Source: Cryptosporangium sp044454545 (GTDB lineage Bacteria > Actinomycetota > Actinomycetes > Mycobacteriales > Cryptosporangiaceae). From it: 64,000 nt of DNA. Within the stretch, counting starts at the first letter, position 1. Every line of letters begins with the position of its first letter. Made by a program: the position numbers and the translations under genes. Below, piece by piece: positions 25,884 to 35,121 of this stretch. The notes under the pieces were generated by a model. The model saw only the letters and a program-made list of their open reading frames with translations, had not been told where the DNA came from and did no database searches. Location of the stretch: the NCBI RefSeq assembly GCF_044454545.1, contig NZ_JBITDV010000005.1, positions 1 to 64,000 on the forward strand, in the 5' to 3' direction.

Positions 25884-27053
25884 GTGCCTGCTCAAGCGGA
25901 ACCCTCGTCCGTGGTCGAGAACGCCGACGACCAGCTGCGCGTATCAACGACACCCGCCATGTCAGGTTTGTATGAATACGCGTTTCCTGCCATCCGCGGC
26001 GTACAAGCCGGGCGTGTCTATTTTGTATCGATGTGCCCGCTTAAGCTTCTTCCTCGGCTGTTCGTGTGGGACGACGACGATCTTCCTGCGGAGCTCCGCG
26101 CTCAGCGCACGTTGAACAAGGGCCGGATCCCGGAGATCGTCCGCTACCTCGAAGAGAACCCCGGTTCCTACACGTTCTCGGCGATTACGGCGTCAATCGA
26201 CGCCTCCGTGCAGTTCGTCTCAGCGCAGGCAGGCGAACTCAACTCCGGCCTGGGCACGCTGCGCATCCCGATGGACGGGCGGTTCATCATCAACGACGGT
26301 CAGCATCGGCGGGCGGCGATCGAGCAGGTGCTGCGGACCAACCCGGAGCTCGGTGACGAGAGCATCGCGGTGGTGTTTTTCCTCGACAAGGGCCTTGAGC
26401 GGTGCCAGCAGATGTTCGCCGACCTCAACCGCTGGGCGGTGCGTCCCTCGCCGTCGATCGGAGTTTTGTATGACCATCGAGACCCACTAGCTGCGGTCAG
26501 CCGTACGGTCGCCGCGCAGTCGCCCGTCTTGCGGAATTTCGTCGAGACGGAATCCTCATCCCTGCCCAAGGGAACCCGCAAAATGTTCACCCTCTCTGCG
26601 GTGCACGGGGCCCATCGAGCGTTGTTCGCCGACACCGCCGTGGATGGTTACCAGGAGATGGTGGATACGGCGATGGGGATGTGGGGGGCGCTCGATCGGC
26701 AATTCCCGGAGTGGGAGATGGTCCGCGCCAGGGAGGTCCACGCGCGCGAGATCCGGGCGGACTTCATCCACACGCATGGCATCGTGCTGACGGCGGTTGG
26801 CCGGGTCTGCAACACGCTGTTGCTCGATGGGGTCCCGGTGAAGCGCTGGCAGCAGCGGCTTGCGCCGTTGGCGAAGCTTGACTGGTCGCGGACCAACACC
26901 GCGCTGTGGGAAGGCCGCGCCATCGTCGGCGGCACGGTCTCGAAGAACCGCTCGAACGTCATGCTCACTACGGCGGCGCTCAGGACTCATCTGGGTATGC
27001 CGCTCACGCTGGACGAGCAGAACGCCGAAGACAACCGGAAGGCACACGCATGA
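25884..27053 (+). CDS. dndB: DNA phosphorothioation regulator DndB
   Basis: A 389-aa protein from GTG 25884. It carries the DGQHR motif (NDGQHRRAAIEQ, D138-R142) and flanking segments typical of DndB, such as VYFVSMCPLKLLPRLF and RTLNKGRIPEIVRYLEENP. In Streptomyces, DndB is a transcriptional repressor of dnd genes and limits modification level. It is the first gene of the rightward dndBCDE operon; its stop overlaps the dndC start (ATGA). Confidence 0.94.
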   Translation: MPAQAEPSSVVENADDQLRVSTTPAMSGLYEYAFPAIRGVQAGRVYFVSMCPLKLLPRLFVWDDDDLPAELRAQRTLNKGRIPEIVRYLEENPGSYTFSAITASIDASVQFVSAQAGELNSGLGTLRIPMDGRFIINDGQHRRAAIEQVLRTNPELGDESIAVVFFLDKGLERCQQMFADLNRWAVRPSPSIGVLYDHRDPLAAVSRTVAAQSPVLRNFVETESSSLPKGTRKMFTLSAVHGAHRALFADTAVDGYQEMVDTAMGMWGALDRQFPEWEMVRAREVHAREIRADFIHTHGIVLTAVGRVCNTLLLDGVPVKRWQQRLAPLAKLDWSRTNTALWEGRAIVGGTVSKNRSNVMLTTAALRTHLGMPLTLDEQNAEDNRKAHA

Positions 27054-28606
27054 GCAAGGTCATGGTCCAGGCGCCGAGGCGCCGTCCATTCGGCGACCTC
27101 GGGCTTGCCAAGACCGTGCAGGCTGCGGTGGACGAAATCGTCGAGCTATACAAGGCCGACGGCATTCCCTGGGTGGTGGGCTACTCCGGCGGTAAGGACT
27201 CCACTGCCACCTTGCAGCTGATCTGGCTGGCCCTACAGAAACTGCCGGCCGATGAGCTGACCAAACCCGTGCACGTCATCACCACGGACACTCTGGTCGA
27301 GAACCCAGTGGTGTCTGCGTGGGTGAACCGCAGCCTCGAGGTGATGGGAAAGAAGGCACAGGAGCTCGGTCTGCCGCTGACGCCGAACAAGCTGACGCCT
27401 GAGTTGGCTGACACCTTTTGGGTCAATCTGATTGGGAAGGGTTACCCGGCGCCGCGGCCGAAGTTCCGGTGGTGCACCGAACGCTTGAAGATCAAGCCGT
27501 CGAACTCCTTCATCCGCTCGATGGTCCGCGCCCACGGTGAGGCGATCCTCGTCCTGGGCATGCGCAAGCAGGAGTCCTCGACCCGTGCCCGGGTGATGGC
27601 CACGCACGAGGCCAAGCGGGTCCGTGAACGGCTCGCGCCGAACGCCAATCTGCCCAACTCACTGATCTACACCCCCATCGAGTCGTGGAGCTCGGATGAG
27701 GTGTGGATGTTCCTCATGCAGGTGGACAACCCGTGGGGGTACTCCAATAAGGACCTGCTGACGATGTACCAGGGTGCCTCGCCCGACAGCGAATGTCCTC
27801 TCGTCGTCGACTCCTCCACGCCCAGCTGCGGCGACAGCCGCTTCGGCTGCTGGACCTGCACCCTGGTGGACCAGGACAAGTCGATGACCGCGATGGTGCT
27901 CAACGACGCCGAGAAGGCCTGGATGGAGCCGCTGCTCGCGTTGCGCAACGAGCTCGATTTGGCCGACGACCGTGAACTGCGCGACTTCCGCCGGATGAAC
28001 GGCACGGTGCAGCTCTTCCACGACGACCCGATCCCCGGTCCCTACACCCAGCCCTCACGCCAGCGCTGGTTGCGACGCCTGCTCGAGGCCCAGGAGGAGG
28101 TGCGCCGCAACGGACCCTCCGAGGTTTCCGACATCGAGCTGATCACACTCGCCGAGCTGGAGGAAATCCGCCGGATCTGGGTGGTCGACAAGCACGAGTT
28201 CGAGGACAGCCTGCCTCGTGTCTACGCCGAGGCGACAGGCCGGCCGTATCCCGGCAAGGCCCTGGACGAAGCGCTACCGCTCGGTGCCGTCGAGGTCGAG
28301 CTGCTCGCCGAGCTGTGCGGCGAGGACCGCCTGCACTTCGAGACCGTCCGAGAGTTGCTCGACGTCGAACGGCGCCACCGCAACCAGCTCCGCCGAGCAG
28401 GACTGTTCCCGGCGCTAGAGAAGGCCCTCGCGAAGGGCTTCTACGACGACAAGGAAGACGCGGTCAACTACGCCCGCCGGCAGAAAGCGACCCGGCAGGC
28501 CATCGACGACGTCGACCTTGCCAGCGGCATCATCCAACCTGCGCTCGACGCGCCCGCTGACGAAACCACCGGCACCCCTGCCGCAGTGTTCGACGACTTC
28601 CGCTAG
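27050..28606 (+). CDS. dndC: DNA phosphorothioation protein DndC (PAPS-reductase-like ATP pyrophosphatase)
   Basis: A 518-aa protein. The PP-loop GYSGGKDST (S46-S51) binds ATP. Cysteines in FRWCTERLK and in TPSCGDSRFGCWTCTL match those that hold the iron-sulfur cluster of DndC. GMRKQESSTRA and YTPIESWSSDEVW are further family segments. DndC adenylates the DNA phosphate and, with DndD/E and sulfur from DndA, inserts sulfur. Start ATG 27050 overlaps the dndB stop. Confidence 0.96.
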   Translation: MSKVMVQAPRRRPFGDLGLAKTVQAAVDEIVELYKADGIPWVVGYSGGKDSTATLQLIWLALQKLPADELTKPVHVITTDTLVENPVVSAWVNRSLEVMGKKAQELGLPLTPNKLTPELADTFWVNLIGKGYPAPRPKFRWCTERLKIKPSNSFIRSMVRAHGEAILVLGMRKQESSTRARVMATHEAKRVRERLAPNANLPNSLIYTPIESWSSDEVWMFLMQVDNPWGYSNKDLLTMYQGASPDSECPLVVDSSTPSCGDSRFGCWTCTLVDQDKSMTAMVLNDAEKAWMEPLLALRNELDLADDRELRDFRRMNGTVQLFHDDPIPGPYTQPSRQRWLRRLLEAQEEVRRNGPSEVSDIELITLAELEEIRRIWVVDKHEFEDSLPRVYAEATGRPYPGKALDEALPLGAVEVELLAELCGEDRLHFETVRELLDVERRHRNQLRRAGLFPALEKALAKGFYDDKEDAVNYARRQKATRQAIDDVDLASGIIQPALDAPADETTGTPAAVFDDFR

Positions 28607-28613
28607 GCGAGGA

Positions 28614-30617
28614 ATGATCTTCCAAGAACTGGTCCTGACCAACGTCGGCCCCTTCGCCGGCCGGCAGTCGATGCGGCTAGCCCCCAAGGAGCCCGACCAC
28701 CCGATCGTGCTGTTCGGCGGCCTCAACGGCGCCGGGAAAACCACAGTGCTCGAAGCGCTACTGCTGGTGCTTTACGGGACGCTGACCCCAGGAAGCACCC
28801 GGCGGGCAACGAGCTACGAGAAGTACCTCGCGCAGCTGATCCACGACGCCGCCGACCCGGCGGACGGCGCATCTGTCGAGCTGCTGTTCCGTGCCGTGCA
28901 TGACGGCGCATGGCAGGAGTTCCAGCTCGTCCGCCGCTGGAACATCGCCGGCGGCAAGCTTCGGGAGCGGGTCGAAGTCAGCCGCGACGGCTACCCCGAC
29001 CAGATCCTCTCCGAAGGCTGGTCCGACCACGTCGAAACGCTCGTCCCCCGCGGGGTCGCCAACCTGTTCTTTTTCGACGGCGAACAGATCGAAGCCTTCG
29101 CCGAATCCGACGTATCCCAGGAACTGGTCCGCACCGCCGTCAGCGGCCTACTCGGTCTCGATCTCGTCGACCGGCTGCAAGACGACCTCGCCGTGCTCAC
29201 ACGCCGGCACCGGCAGGACGCCGCCGACCAGGAAGACCAAACAGCGATCGCGGCACTGCAGCAGGACCTGCAACGGCTCCGCAGCTCCGAGATCGATCTC
29301 ATACAGAACATTGAGGTCGCCGAGCGCGAGCGACACCTGGCTGAACGCGATGCCACCGACGCACGGAACCGCTTGCAACGTGAAGGCATGTCGCAGTTCC
29401 AAGAACGAGAGCAGATCACCGCCAAGCTCGAGGCAGCCCGTGCCGACGCAAAGGCCAGCCGGCGGGACCTGATCGAAGCCCTCGGCGGCTACGGCCCGCT
29501 GCTGCTCGTACCGGAACTCCTTGCCACAGCCACCGCGCAGGCTTCCGCCGAACGGGAATGGGCAACCAATCAGACGCTCACCCATCTTCTGGTCGAACGC
29601 GACCACGCGCTGCTCGAGCACCTACGAACCAATCGCGGTAGCGCGAAACTTCAGGCGGCAGTCGAGCAGTTCCTCACCGAGGACCGCGCCGTGCGGGCAG
29701 GCAACGCCGAAGTCGAGCGGATACTCGGTCCGGACGACACCACGTTGGCGCTCGCGCAGCAACTGCTGGACACCGAGCTGACGTCCGTCCGTGAGGACCT
29801 GCAGCAACGCGTGGTTGCCCTCGAAAATGCGCGCGGGGCACTAGATGCGGCCGAACGCACGGCCGCTGCCATCCCCGATTCCGACATCGGCGAAACGCTC
29901 GTCGCGGAGTACGAGAAATCCAGGGAAGCCGTCGCTAGCCTCCGGGCCCGCATCGACGCCCTCCACAAAGAGCTCGAGGCAACGCGGTCGGCGATCCAGG
30001 CCGCCGACCGGACGTTCCGCCGCGAGCTGGAGGCGGCGTCCGAGGAGCGGATCAAGACCGAGCGGCTCCGCCGCATCGTCGAGCACGCTGGCAGAGCCCG
30101 CAACACGCTGTCCGCCCTGCGCGCTAAGGCGACCGAGCGGCACGTCAAGCGCATCCAGTCAATGGTCCTTGAGTCCCTGCAGTTGCTGCTACGCAAGGAC
30201 AACCTCGTGCATGAGGTGATCATCGACCCGGACACCTGCATGATGGAGTTGCTGACCTACGACGGTCGCCCGGTCCGCCCGCGCACGCTCTCCGCCGGCG
30301 AACGGCAACTACTCGCCGTCGCACTACTGGCCGGTCTCGCGCGAGCCTCCGGCCGCATGCTGCCGGTCATCATCGACACCCCGCTCGGACGGCTCGACAG
30401 CGACCATCGCCTCCGATTCGTTCAGAGTTACCTGCCCAACGCCAGCCACCAGGTCATCGTGCTGTCGACCGACACCGAAATCACCCCGGACATCCTCGAC
30501 ACGCTCGATGGCTCAGTCAGCCACACCATCCGCCTCGAGCACGACCAGGCCACACGGGCGACACGCGCCACCCACGGCTACTTCACCCGCCCGGACGCAC
30601 GAGGAGTGTCAGCGTGA
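28614..30617 (+). CDS. dndD: DNA phosphorothioation ATPase DndD (SMC-like)
   Basis: A 667-aa protein from ATG 28614 with an AGGCGAGGA site. An SMC/Rad50-type split ATPase head: Walker A GGLNGAGKTTVLEAL near residues 34-48, VANLFFFDGEQIEAFAE, a central coiled-coil region of about 350 aa, then signature LSAGERQLLAVALL and Walker B VIIDTPLGRLD near the C-terminus. DndD supplies ATPase activity linked to DNA structure change or nicking during sulfur insertion. It starts 7 nt after dndC and its stop overlaps dndE. Confidence 0.95.
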   Translation: MIFQELVLTNVGPFAGRQSMRLAPKEPDHPIVLFGGLNGAGKTTVLEALLLVLYGTLTPGSTRRATSYEKYLAQLIHDAADPADGASVELLFRAVHDGAWQEFQLVRRWNIAGGKLRERVEVSRDGYPDQILSEGWSDHVETLVPRGVANLFFFDGEQIEAFAESDVSQELVRTAVSGLLGLDLVDRLQDDLAVLTRRHRQDAADQEDQTAIAALQQDLQRLRSSEIDLIQNIEVAERERHLAERDATDARNRLQREGMSQFQEREQITAKLEAARADAKASRRDLIEALGGYGPLLLVPELLATATAQASAEREWATNQTLTHLLVERDHALLEHLRTNRGSAKLQAAVEQFLTEDRAVRAGNAEVERILGPDDTTLALAQQLLDTELTSVREDLQQRVVALENARGALDAAERTAAAIPDSDIGETLVAEYEKSREAVASLRARIDALHKELEATRSAIQAADRTFRRELEAASEERIKTERLRRIVEHAGRARNTLSALRAKATERHVKRIQSMVLESLQLLLRKDNLVHEVIIDPDTCMMELLTYDGRPVRPRTLSAGERQLLAVALLAGLARASGRMLPVIIDTPLGRLDSDHRLRFVQSYLPNASHQVIVLSTDTEITPDILDTLDGSVSHTIRLEHDQATRATRATHGYFTRPDARGVSA

Positions 30618-31036
30618 CCAGCCACGGGAAGCAGTCGTCGGGACCGGGCGATCAGCCGATCGCGCCACCGGAATCCGTTCGCATCGGCACCGACGTCCGC
30701 GAGCAACTGATCACCATGAAACGGCGCACCGGCGTGATGAACTGGAACGTGCTGTGCCGCTGGGCGCTGTGCCGATCGCTCGCGGAGCCCACCGCCCCGG
30801 CAGCCGTGCCGTCCGGGGGGGACACCGCGGTCGAGATGACCTGGAAGACGTTCGCCGGGCCGGCCGGCGACATCTACTGGTGGCTGGTCAAGCAACGCAC
30901 CAAGGAGCTGGGGCTTCCCCTCGACGAGCACACTCTGAACGGACAGCTGCGCGCCCATATCGTCCGCGGGACGCAATACCTTGTCGGCGACGCCAACATG
31001 CGCGACACCCCGGACCTGGTGGCGCTCGTCGGCTGA
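30614..31036 (+). CDS. dndE: DNA phosphorothioation protein DndE
   Basis: A 140-aa protein from GTG 30614, overlapping the dndD stop (GTGA). The core (PESVRIGTDVREQLITMKRR, NWNVLCRWALCRSLAE, EMTWKTFAGPAGDIYWWLV) is the DndE fold, a tetrameric protein that binds nicked DNA and holds the modification complex in place. Its position as last gene of dndBCDE and the following hairpin complete the operon. Confidence 0.94.
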   Translation: MTSHGKQSSGPGDQPIAPPESVRIGTDVREQLITMKRRTGVMNWNVLCRWALCRSLAEPTAPAAVPSGGDTAVEMTWKTFAGPAGDIYWWLVKQRTKELGLPLDEHTLNGQLRAHIVRGTQYLVGDANMRDTPDLVALVG

Positions 31037-31048
31037 CGCCTCGCACCC

Positions 31049-31089
31049 CGGTCGGGTGGGGACGGCGTTCGATCCGCCCCGCCCGACCG
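31049..31089 (+). terminator. Stem-loop after dndE
   Basis: CGGTCGGGTGGGG (31049-31061) pairs with CCCCGCCCGACCG (31077-31089) over 13 bp with one G-T wobble and a 15-nt loop, 12 nt after the dndE stop. It has no T-tract but is the likely end of the dndBCDE transcript. Confidence 0.6.
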
Positions 31090-31093
31090 CAGG

Positions 31094-31374
31094 TCACAAG
31101 TCCGCGATCTCTTCCTTGATCATCGCAGCCGCGTTGACTCCCCAGTACGAGCGGAGCGCGCCGTAGGCGGCATCCGGGTCGACGTGCACGTTTCTCCGCC
31201 TTGGCGTAGGCGGTCAGCAGCACGTCGAAGGCGACGTCCACCTTCATCAAGCAACCGCCGGGGTTCGTTGGCATCCAAGCCGGTCGGATCCTTCACCGTG
31301 TGCTCCTTCACCACTTCGTGCACGTCCCGGACGAAGGGATGCTGGTGGTAGATGTAGGCACCCGGAGCCCCTGG
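31094..31374 (-). pseudogene. Possible frameshifted gene remnant
   Basis: On the minus strand three consecutive segments read as protein-like in three different frames: AYIYHQHPFVRDVHEVVKEH (about 31360-31260), then MKVDVAFDVLLTAYAKAEK (about 31245-31190), then VHVDPDAAYGALRSYWGVNA ending at a TGA (31094-31096). The junctions need single-base shifts. The pieces together suggest a small gene of about 90 aa that has decayed; no family is recognised. Sequencing error or chance remain possible. Confidence 0.35.
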
Positions 31375-31675
31375 TGTGGTGTCTCGTCACCCCCCGCCCT
31401 GACCTCAGTGGAAGAGGTTGAAAAAGGCTCACTAATGTAAGCGGTCCGACCGACGGACTTCTTGCTAGGCAATCACACCTTCTACCAGGGACTCCTTCTA
31501 CGCCATCACGCCGCTCCGACCTGTGTGGACAGAGGTTGGGAATGGCTCGATCAGCAAGGAGAACGCTCAAACGTCCGGGACCGGCCACCCAACGGGGTTG
31601 AGTGCTACCTCACACACTGTGTCAAGGCTGGGCCATTACGGCGGTCCGCCGCAGAGGCCAGTCTGTCCCGGCGGG
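31375..31675. other. About 300 bp without a supported gene
   Basis: Open frames exist on both strands but none has a ribosome site, a coherent codon pattern or a recognisable domain. The GC content is visibly lower than in the dnd genes. It may be a scar between the dnd operon and the HNH gene. Confidence 0.4.
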
Positions 31676-32629
31676 TCACGCACGGGTCTTTGCTGTCAGC
31701 AGTCCGGGCCACACAAGTCGCGTCGCTGACCATGGATCATGGTCTCGGCAGCAGATCTTGATGTTGACGGGGTTGAGAGTTCCCGCTTCCACGAATGGGG
31801 CCGCATAGAGTTCGTGGGATCTTACGGTTGCCGGACATCCGCTTAGGTCCTCGCACCGCCCACGCAGGCTGATAAGTCGCAACAACCACAGCGGTTGAGG
31901 CATCGTGACCCAGCCAAGGCTCGGGTGGCGCAGGGCCCCCGTCGGCCAGGAGAAGGTGTCGTACAAGCTGGTGTATCGGTTCTTAATGGAGTTACACAAA
32001 CCACACGCGAGCCTGAGGTTGTCTAGTTCATTCGCGCCGCCCCCCGCCAACGGCTGGACGTGGTCGATTTCGATCCTGACATGCCGCACTTTGACGCGTG
32101 GTCGGGTGAAGTCGACTAGCGGGGGAAGCAATGGTGACGGCTTGGTCGAATCGAAGAATTGGGCCATGGCGAGACCTGTGAACTTATATCCGCATAGGTA
32201 GCACCTCGGATCGGGCTCCGCCGCATACCAGAGGTCCTTCTTGATCCGCAGGCTCATAGTAGCCCGTTTACGGATGCGTCGCTTTTCTATTTCTTCCCAG
32301 GCAACATTGCTCAACGCTGCAATCACACGAATCAGTTCATCCTTGGGCATTCGGCTGTCGAGCAGCCGAATGCCGTCGCGAATCTTGGCTGCGAGGTGTG
32401 CGAGCCCAAGACTTTCATCGCGTGCGAAGGCCGCTGGGTCAACTAGGCCCTGCAGGAACCAATGGGCGTGCGCGATGGTCGCGTCGGCTCTAAGTAGCCA
32501 CTCCTGCTGACCGAGAACGTCTTTTGGCACCCTCAGGCGAGCCAGTTCGTGCATGTCGACCTGCGACCACCTATGGTGACTGGTGGTCGAGAAAGTTTCA
32601 AAGAAGTCGATCAATTCCTCGGCGCGCAC
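31676..32629 (-). CDS. HNH endonuclease
   Basis: About 317 aa from GTG 32629, chosen because AAGGTG lies 8 nt upstream and it starts 5 nt after the stop of the DGQHR gene; an upstream in-frame start would overlap that gene by 76 bp. The first 140 aa are helical with no recognised domain (no sulfur-binding domain of the ScoMcrA type is seen). The nuclease core has a zinc pair C143-x2-C146 (RCYLCGYKF), the HNH signature D189-H190 (EIDHVQPLAGGG), N204, and C209-x2-C212-N213 (ACGLCNSIKNR). It is predicted to cut DNA in a metal-dependent way. It forms a two-gene operon with the DGQHR protein. Confidence 0.88.
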   Translation of the reverse strand: MRAEELIDFFETFSTTSHHRWSQVDMHELARLRVPKDVLGQQEWLLRADATIAHAHWFLQGLVDPAAFARDESLGLAHLAAKIRDGIRLLDSRMPKDELIRVIAALSNVAWEEIEKRRIRKRATMSLRIKKDLWYAAEPDPRCYLCGYKFTGLAMAQFFDSTKPSPLLPPLVDFTRPRVKVRHVRIEIDHVQPLAGGGANELDNLRLACGLCNSIKNRYTSLYDTFSWPTGALRHPSLGWVTMPQPLWLLRLISLRGRCEDLSGCPATVRSHELYAAPFVEAGTLNPVNIKICCRDHDPWSATRLVWPGLLTAKTRA

Positions 32630-32634
32630 GCTAG

Positions 32635-34347
32635 CTACACCTTGGTGTACTCGCCTGGCGAGGGCAGCCTCGTGGGATTTCTGCGGTACTCGAACCAGAG
32701 CGACGCCCACTTGGTCCTAATTTTGGTTGAGTCCTTCTTTTCTCGCGTGAGCCTCCAATCGCGAGCGAAGTATTGAGGGTTGACATCCTTGAGCCACAAG
32801 CCAACAGTCTGGGTCACGTCCTCGGCCGAACTCAGCGTTTCCTCACGTCCGGACAAGAACTCGAAATAGTCGGCCGCAAGTATGGTCAGGCTAATCTTAT
32901 TGAAGAGATTGCTCCGCGTGCTGCCCCACGCATTGTGCGCACCCATATCATCAGGATCCCCGAAGAAGGTTCGGATTTCGGCGAAAAAACGAATAAAGAT
33001 ATCACGCCAGGGACCGGCTGGCTCACCCCAGATCTTCTTCATTTCAGTTAGGCCCTGGACATCGGACACATAGCTGGAACTCGGCAGGCACTTCTTTGCC
33101 CAGATGGCCGCGTAGTCATTCTTCTGACCGTACAGACGACCTCCTGAGAATTCACGGAAGATCCTCACGAGACCTTGGAAGACGGTCCATTGGAGTTGTC
33201 CATTCCTGTCGCTAGTCATCCCAGTCTGAACTAGGCCATAGAACGGACTCTCGGGCGCCCTCGTTAGATATGCGATGGCTCGGGAGTCGTCAAGATTGAT
33301 TCCAGCATTACGCAACCGCTGCGCAACGGGTTCCAATTCGTCTACTCCGAGGCTGGTGGCGACGATTGTGCCCAGGAGAGCGGAGGGCATTGGGGTTGCC
33401 TTCTGGTTCACTACTACGAACTGGAACACGTGTTCGCTTGGGCTCTCGTTCATCAGCAGCGATACCGGTAGCCGGCGGGAAAAATTGCTCAGGCCTTCGT
33501 GCTGAACGTCTTCCGGCGACCCGCCGCGTCCAATCCGTTCGTAAATTTCTCCTCGGTTTTGTTCATCCTGCATTTCGCCTTCAGCTGCCTGCACGGCGCC
33601 GCGGAGGCGATGCTGGCCGTCGACAAGGACCACTGGCAAGAGGTATGCGAGAACCGCCTCCCGCGTGAATCCGAGGAACTCCTGCCGGCTCCAGTTCGAG
33701 ATGCGGTCGAGCGCCTGAACACGGGCCTGCACTTCAGTATAGAACTCGACGATGTTGGTCTCTTCGGACAACAGGACTGCGCCGAGTTCCGCTTCGCCGA
33801 TCTCGTCTGGATCCTGGGCCTCCGACTCGGGTGCGGCTTGGTCGGCCTCGACGTCATCGTCGGACTCGTCTGGCAGCACGTCCTCCGCGGTGTACGTCGT
33901 CTGAACCTGGGAGAGGAGTCGATCGACCTCGCTGCCGGGAACCTCGTAGTCGCCTAGCGATGGCACCCTGTGACGCAGCAAATCCGCGAGACGACGCAAC
34001 AGCTCCACGAGCGGGAGTGACTCCAGCCCGGAAGCATCAATAATAAGCTCCCCAAAAGGGCTCTCATTGTCAAACGGGATGAACTGGACAGCCTTGGAGT
34101 CCTGCAACGCGGCGAGCAGCGGGTTCTGCACGACATTCCGAGGATCCCTGAAGAACGAGGCGATCTCTCGTACACGTTCGGGCTTTCCTTCCCGCTGGAA
34201 CCCGAGCGTCTCCCGCTCGTCGAGCCTCTTTCGCTGCGGCACACCCGCCCAGTGCTCGATGTCGGCAGCAGGCGCGGCGAACAGGACAAGCGGTTTGCCG
34301 GTGTCGGTCTGATACATCCGGTAGGCCGGGTAGCGAAATTCCGACAC
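32635..34347 (-). CDS. DGQHR-domain protein (DndB-like/ParB-like superfamily)
   Basis: A 570-aa protein from GTG 34347 with AAGGAG 7 nt upstream. It carries VVLVDGQHRLRGAVQA (D243-R247) and VVVNQKATPMPSALLG, the hallmarks of the DGQHR family to which DndB belongs. Between the two halves of the domain lies an acidic low-complexity insert (about 155-185, ESDDDVEADQ). It is much longer than DndB (389 aa here), with an extra C-terminal region of about 200 aa. The partner HNH gene follows directly. It may recognise DNA state or regulate the HNH nuclease; this is inference. Confidence 0.85.
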   Translation of the reverse strand: MSEFRYPAYRMYQTDTGKPLVLFAAPAADIEHWAGVPQRKRLDERETLGFQREGKPERVREIASFFRDPRNVVQNPLLAALQDSKAVQFIPFDNESPFGELIIDASGLESLPLVELLRRLADLLRHRVPSLGDYEVPGSEVDRLLSQVQTTYTAEDVLPDESDDDVEADQAAPESEAQDPDEIGEAELGAVLLSEETNIVEFYTEVQARVQALDRISNWSRQEFLGFTREAVLAYLLPVVLVDGQHRLRGAVQAAEGEMQDEQNRGEIYERIGRGGSPEDVQHEGLSNFSRRLPVSLLMNESPSEHVFQFVVVNQKATPMPSALLGTIVATSLGVDELEPVAQRLRNAGINLDDSRAIAYLTRAPESPFYGLVQTGMTSDRNGQLQWTVFQGLVRIFREFSGGRLYGQKNDYAAIWAKKCLPSSSYVSDVQGLTEMKKIWGEPAGPWRDIFIRFFAEIRTFFGDPDDMGAHNAWGSTRSNLFNKISLTILAADYFEFLSGREETLSSAEDVTQTVGLWLKDVNPQYFARDWRLTREKKDSTKIRTKWASLWFEYRRNPTRLPSPGEYTKV

Positions 34348-34398
34348 TGAACACTCCTTGAGACGAGCCGTCGGTGACTTAGGTGTACCGGATAGGTC

Positions 34399-34572
34399 TC
34401 AGTTATTCCAATCTTTCGTCTCATCAAGGCGGTCGGCGGGCGACCCGTATAGCCACAACGACACGTAGTCAACCATCCGAGCAACCAGAGACCGACCGCA
34501 GGCCACATAGGACAGGTCGGCCCGGTCGAATGCACTGGTCTTGTCGAACTCCTCGCTGGCAGGCAGTGCCAT
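34399..34572 (-). CDS. Possible small protein or gene remnant
   Basis: A 57-aa frame ending at 34399, directly upstream of the DGQHR gene on the same strand. The segment FDRADLSYVACGRSLVARM then VDYVSLWLYGSP looks protein-like, but the frame continues upstream without a clear ribosome site. It may be the C-terminal remnant of a larger gene. No family is recognised. The surrounding 34348-34989 otherwise holds nothing I can support. Confidence 0.3.
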   Translation of the reverse strand: MALPASEEFDKTSAFDRADLSYVACGRSLVARMVDYVSLWLYGSPADRLDETKDWNN

Positions 34573-34989
34573 CGTTTCTAACTGGGTCCAGCCGGCGAGG
34601 GTGAGAGCCGGGAGTGCGCTGGTCAGCCGTGCGCGTGGCTGGAGCCCGACCGATCTTCCGGAGTATCCTTCAGGTCTTGTTTTGGGCCTTCCCGCGTTTC
34701 GCCACGTGTGTGAAGGCGGGGCGTTTGGACGGCCCTGGCATCGCTCCGTTGCATGACCGACGGCAGCCGGAGAACTAGGGCTTCTGACACTCCGAGCGGC
34801 ACCGGGGCCACTCAAATCGTGCTGCTCGCGTCACTCAGTAGTACAAGTGGATGACTCAACCCGCTTGCCTCGCTCGGCTGCCGCTTGCTGGCGGCCAGCT
34901 GGGCCCGCGATCGGAAGCTGAAGTCCGCTGAACTGTGGAATGACACGCTGTCGACATCCTGGCAACCAGTGAGCATATTTCTGTTGGCT

Positions 34990-35121
34990 TCAGCAGCCGA
35001 GGATGAGGGCCTGGGCGGCGTGGACCAGTTGAAAGGCGTGGTTGGGGCTCGACCGGATCCTCCGGAGCATCTTCCAGCTCTTGAGGTTGGGCATTCGGGC
35101 GTTCGTCAGGTCCGGCTCCGC
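34990..35121 (-). pseudogene. 3' fragment of a DDE transposase (IS5-like)
   Basis: The minus-strand frame reads LTNARMPNLKSWKMLRRIR then SSPNHAFQLVHAAQALILGC and a stop, matching the C-terminal end of IS5-type transposases. Only about 44 residues remain; the catalytic domain is gone. It lies back to back with a related plus-strand fragment. Confidence 0.6.

Noticed and set aside
31462..31761. Plus-strand open frame between the dnd operon and the HNH gene
   Set aside because: No ribosome site, no recognisable segment, and it overlaps the 3' end of the HNH gene on the other strand.
31676..32629. HNH protein as a ScoMcrA-type phosphorothioate-dependent nuclease
   Set aside because: No sulfur-binding-domain pattern could be seen in its N-terminal half; the link to sulfur modification is by neighbourhood only.
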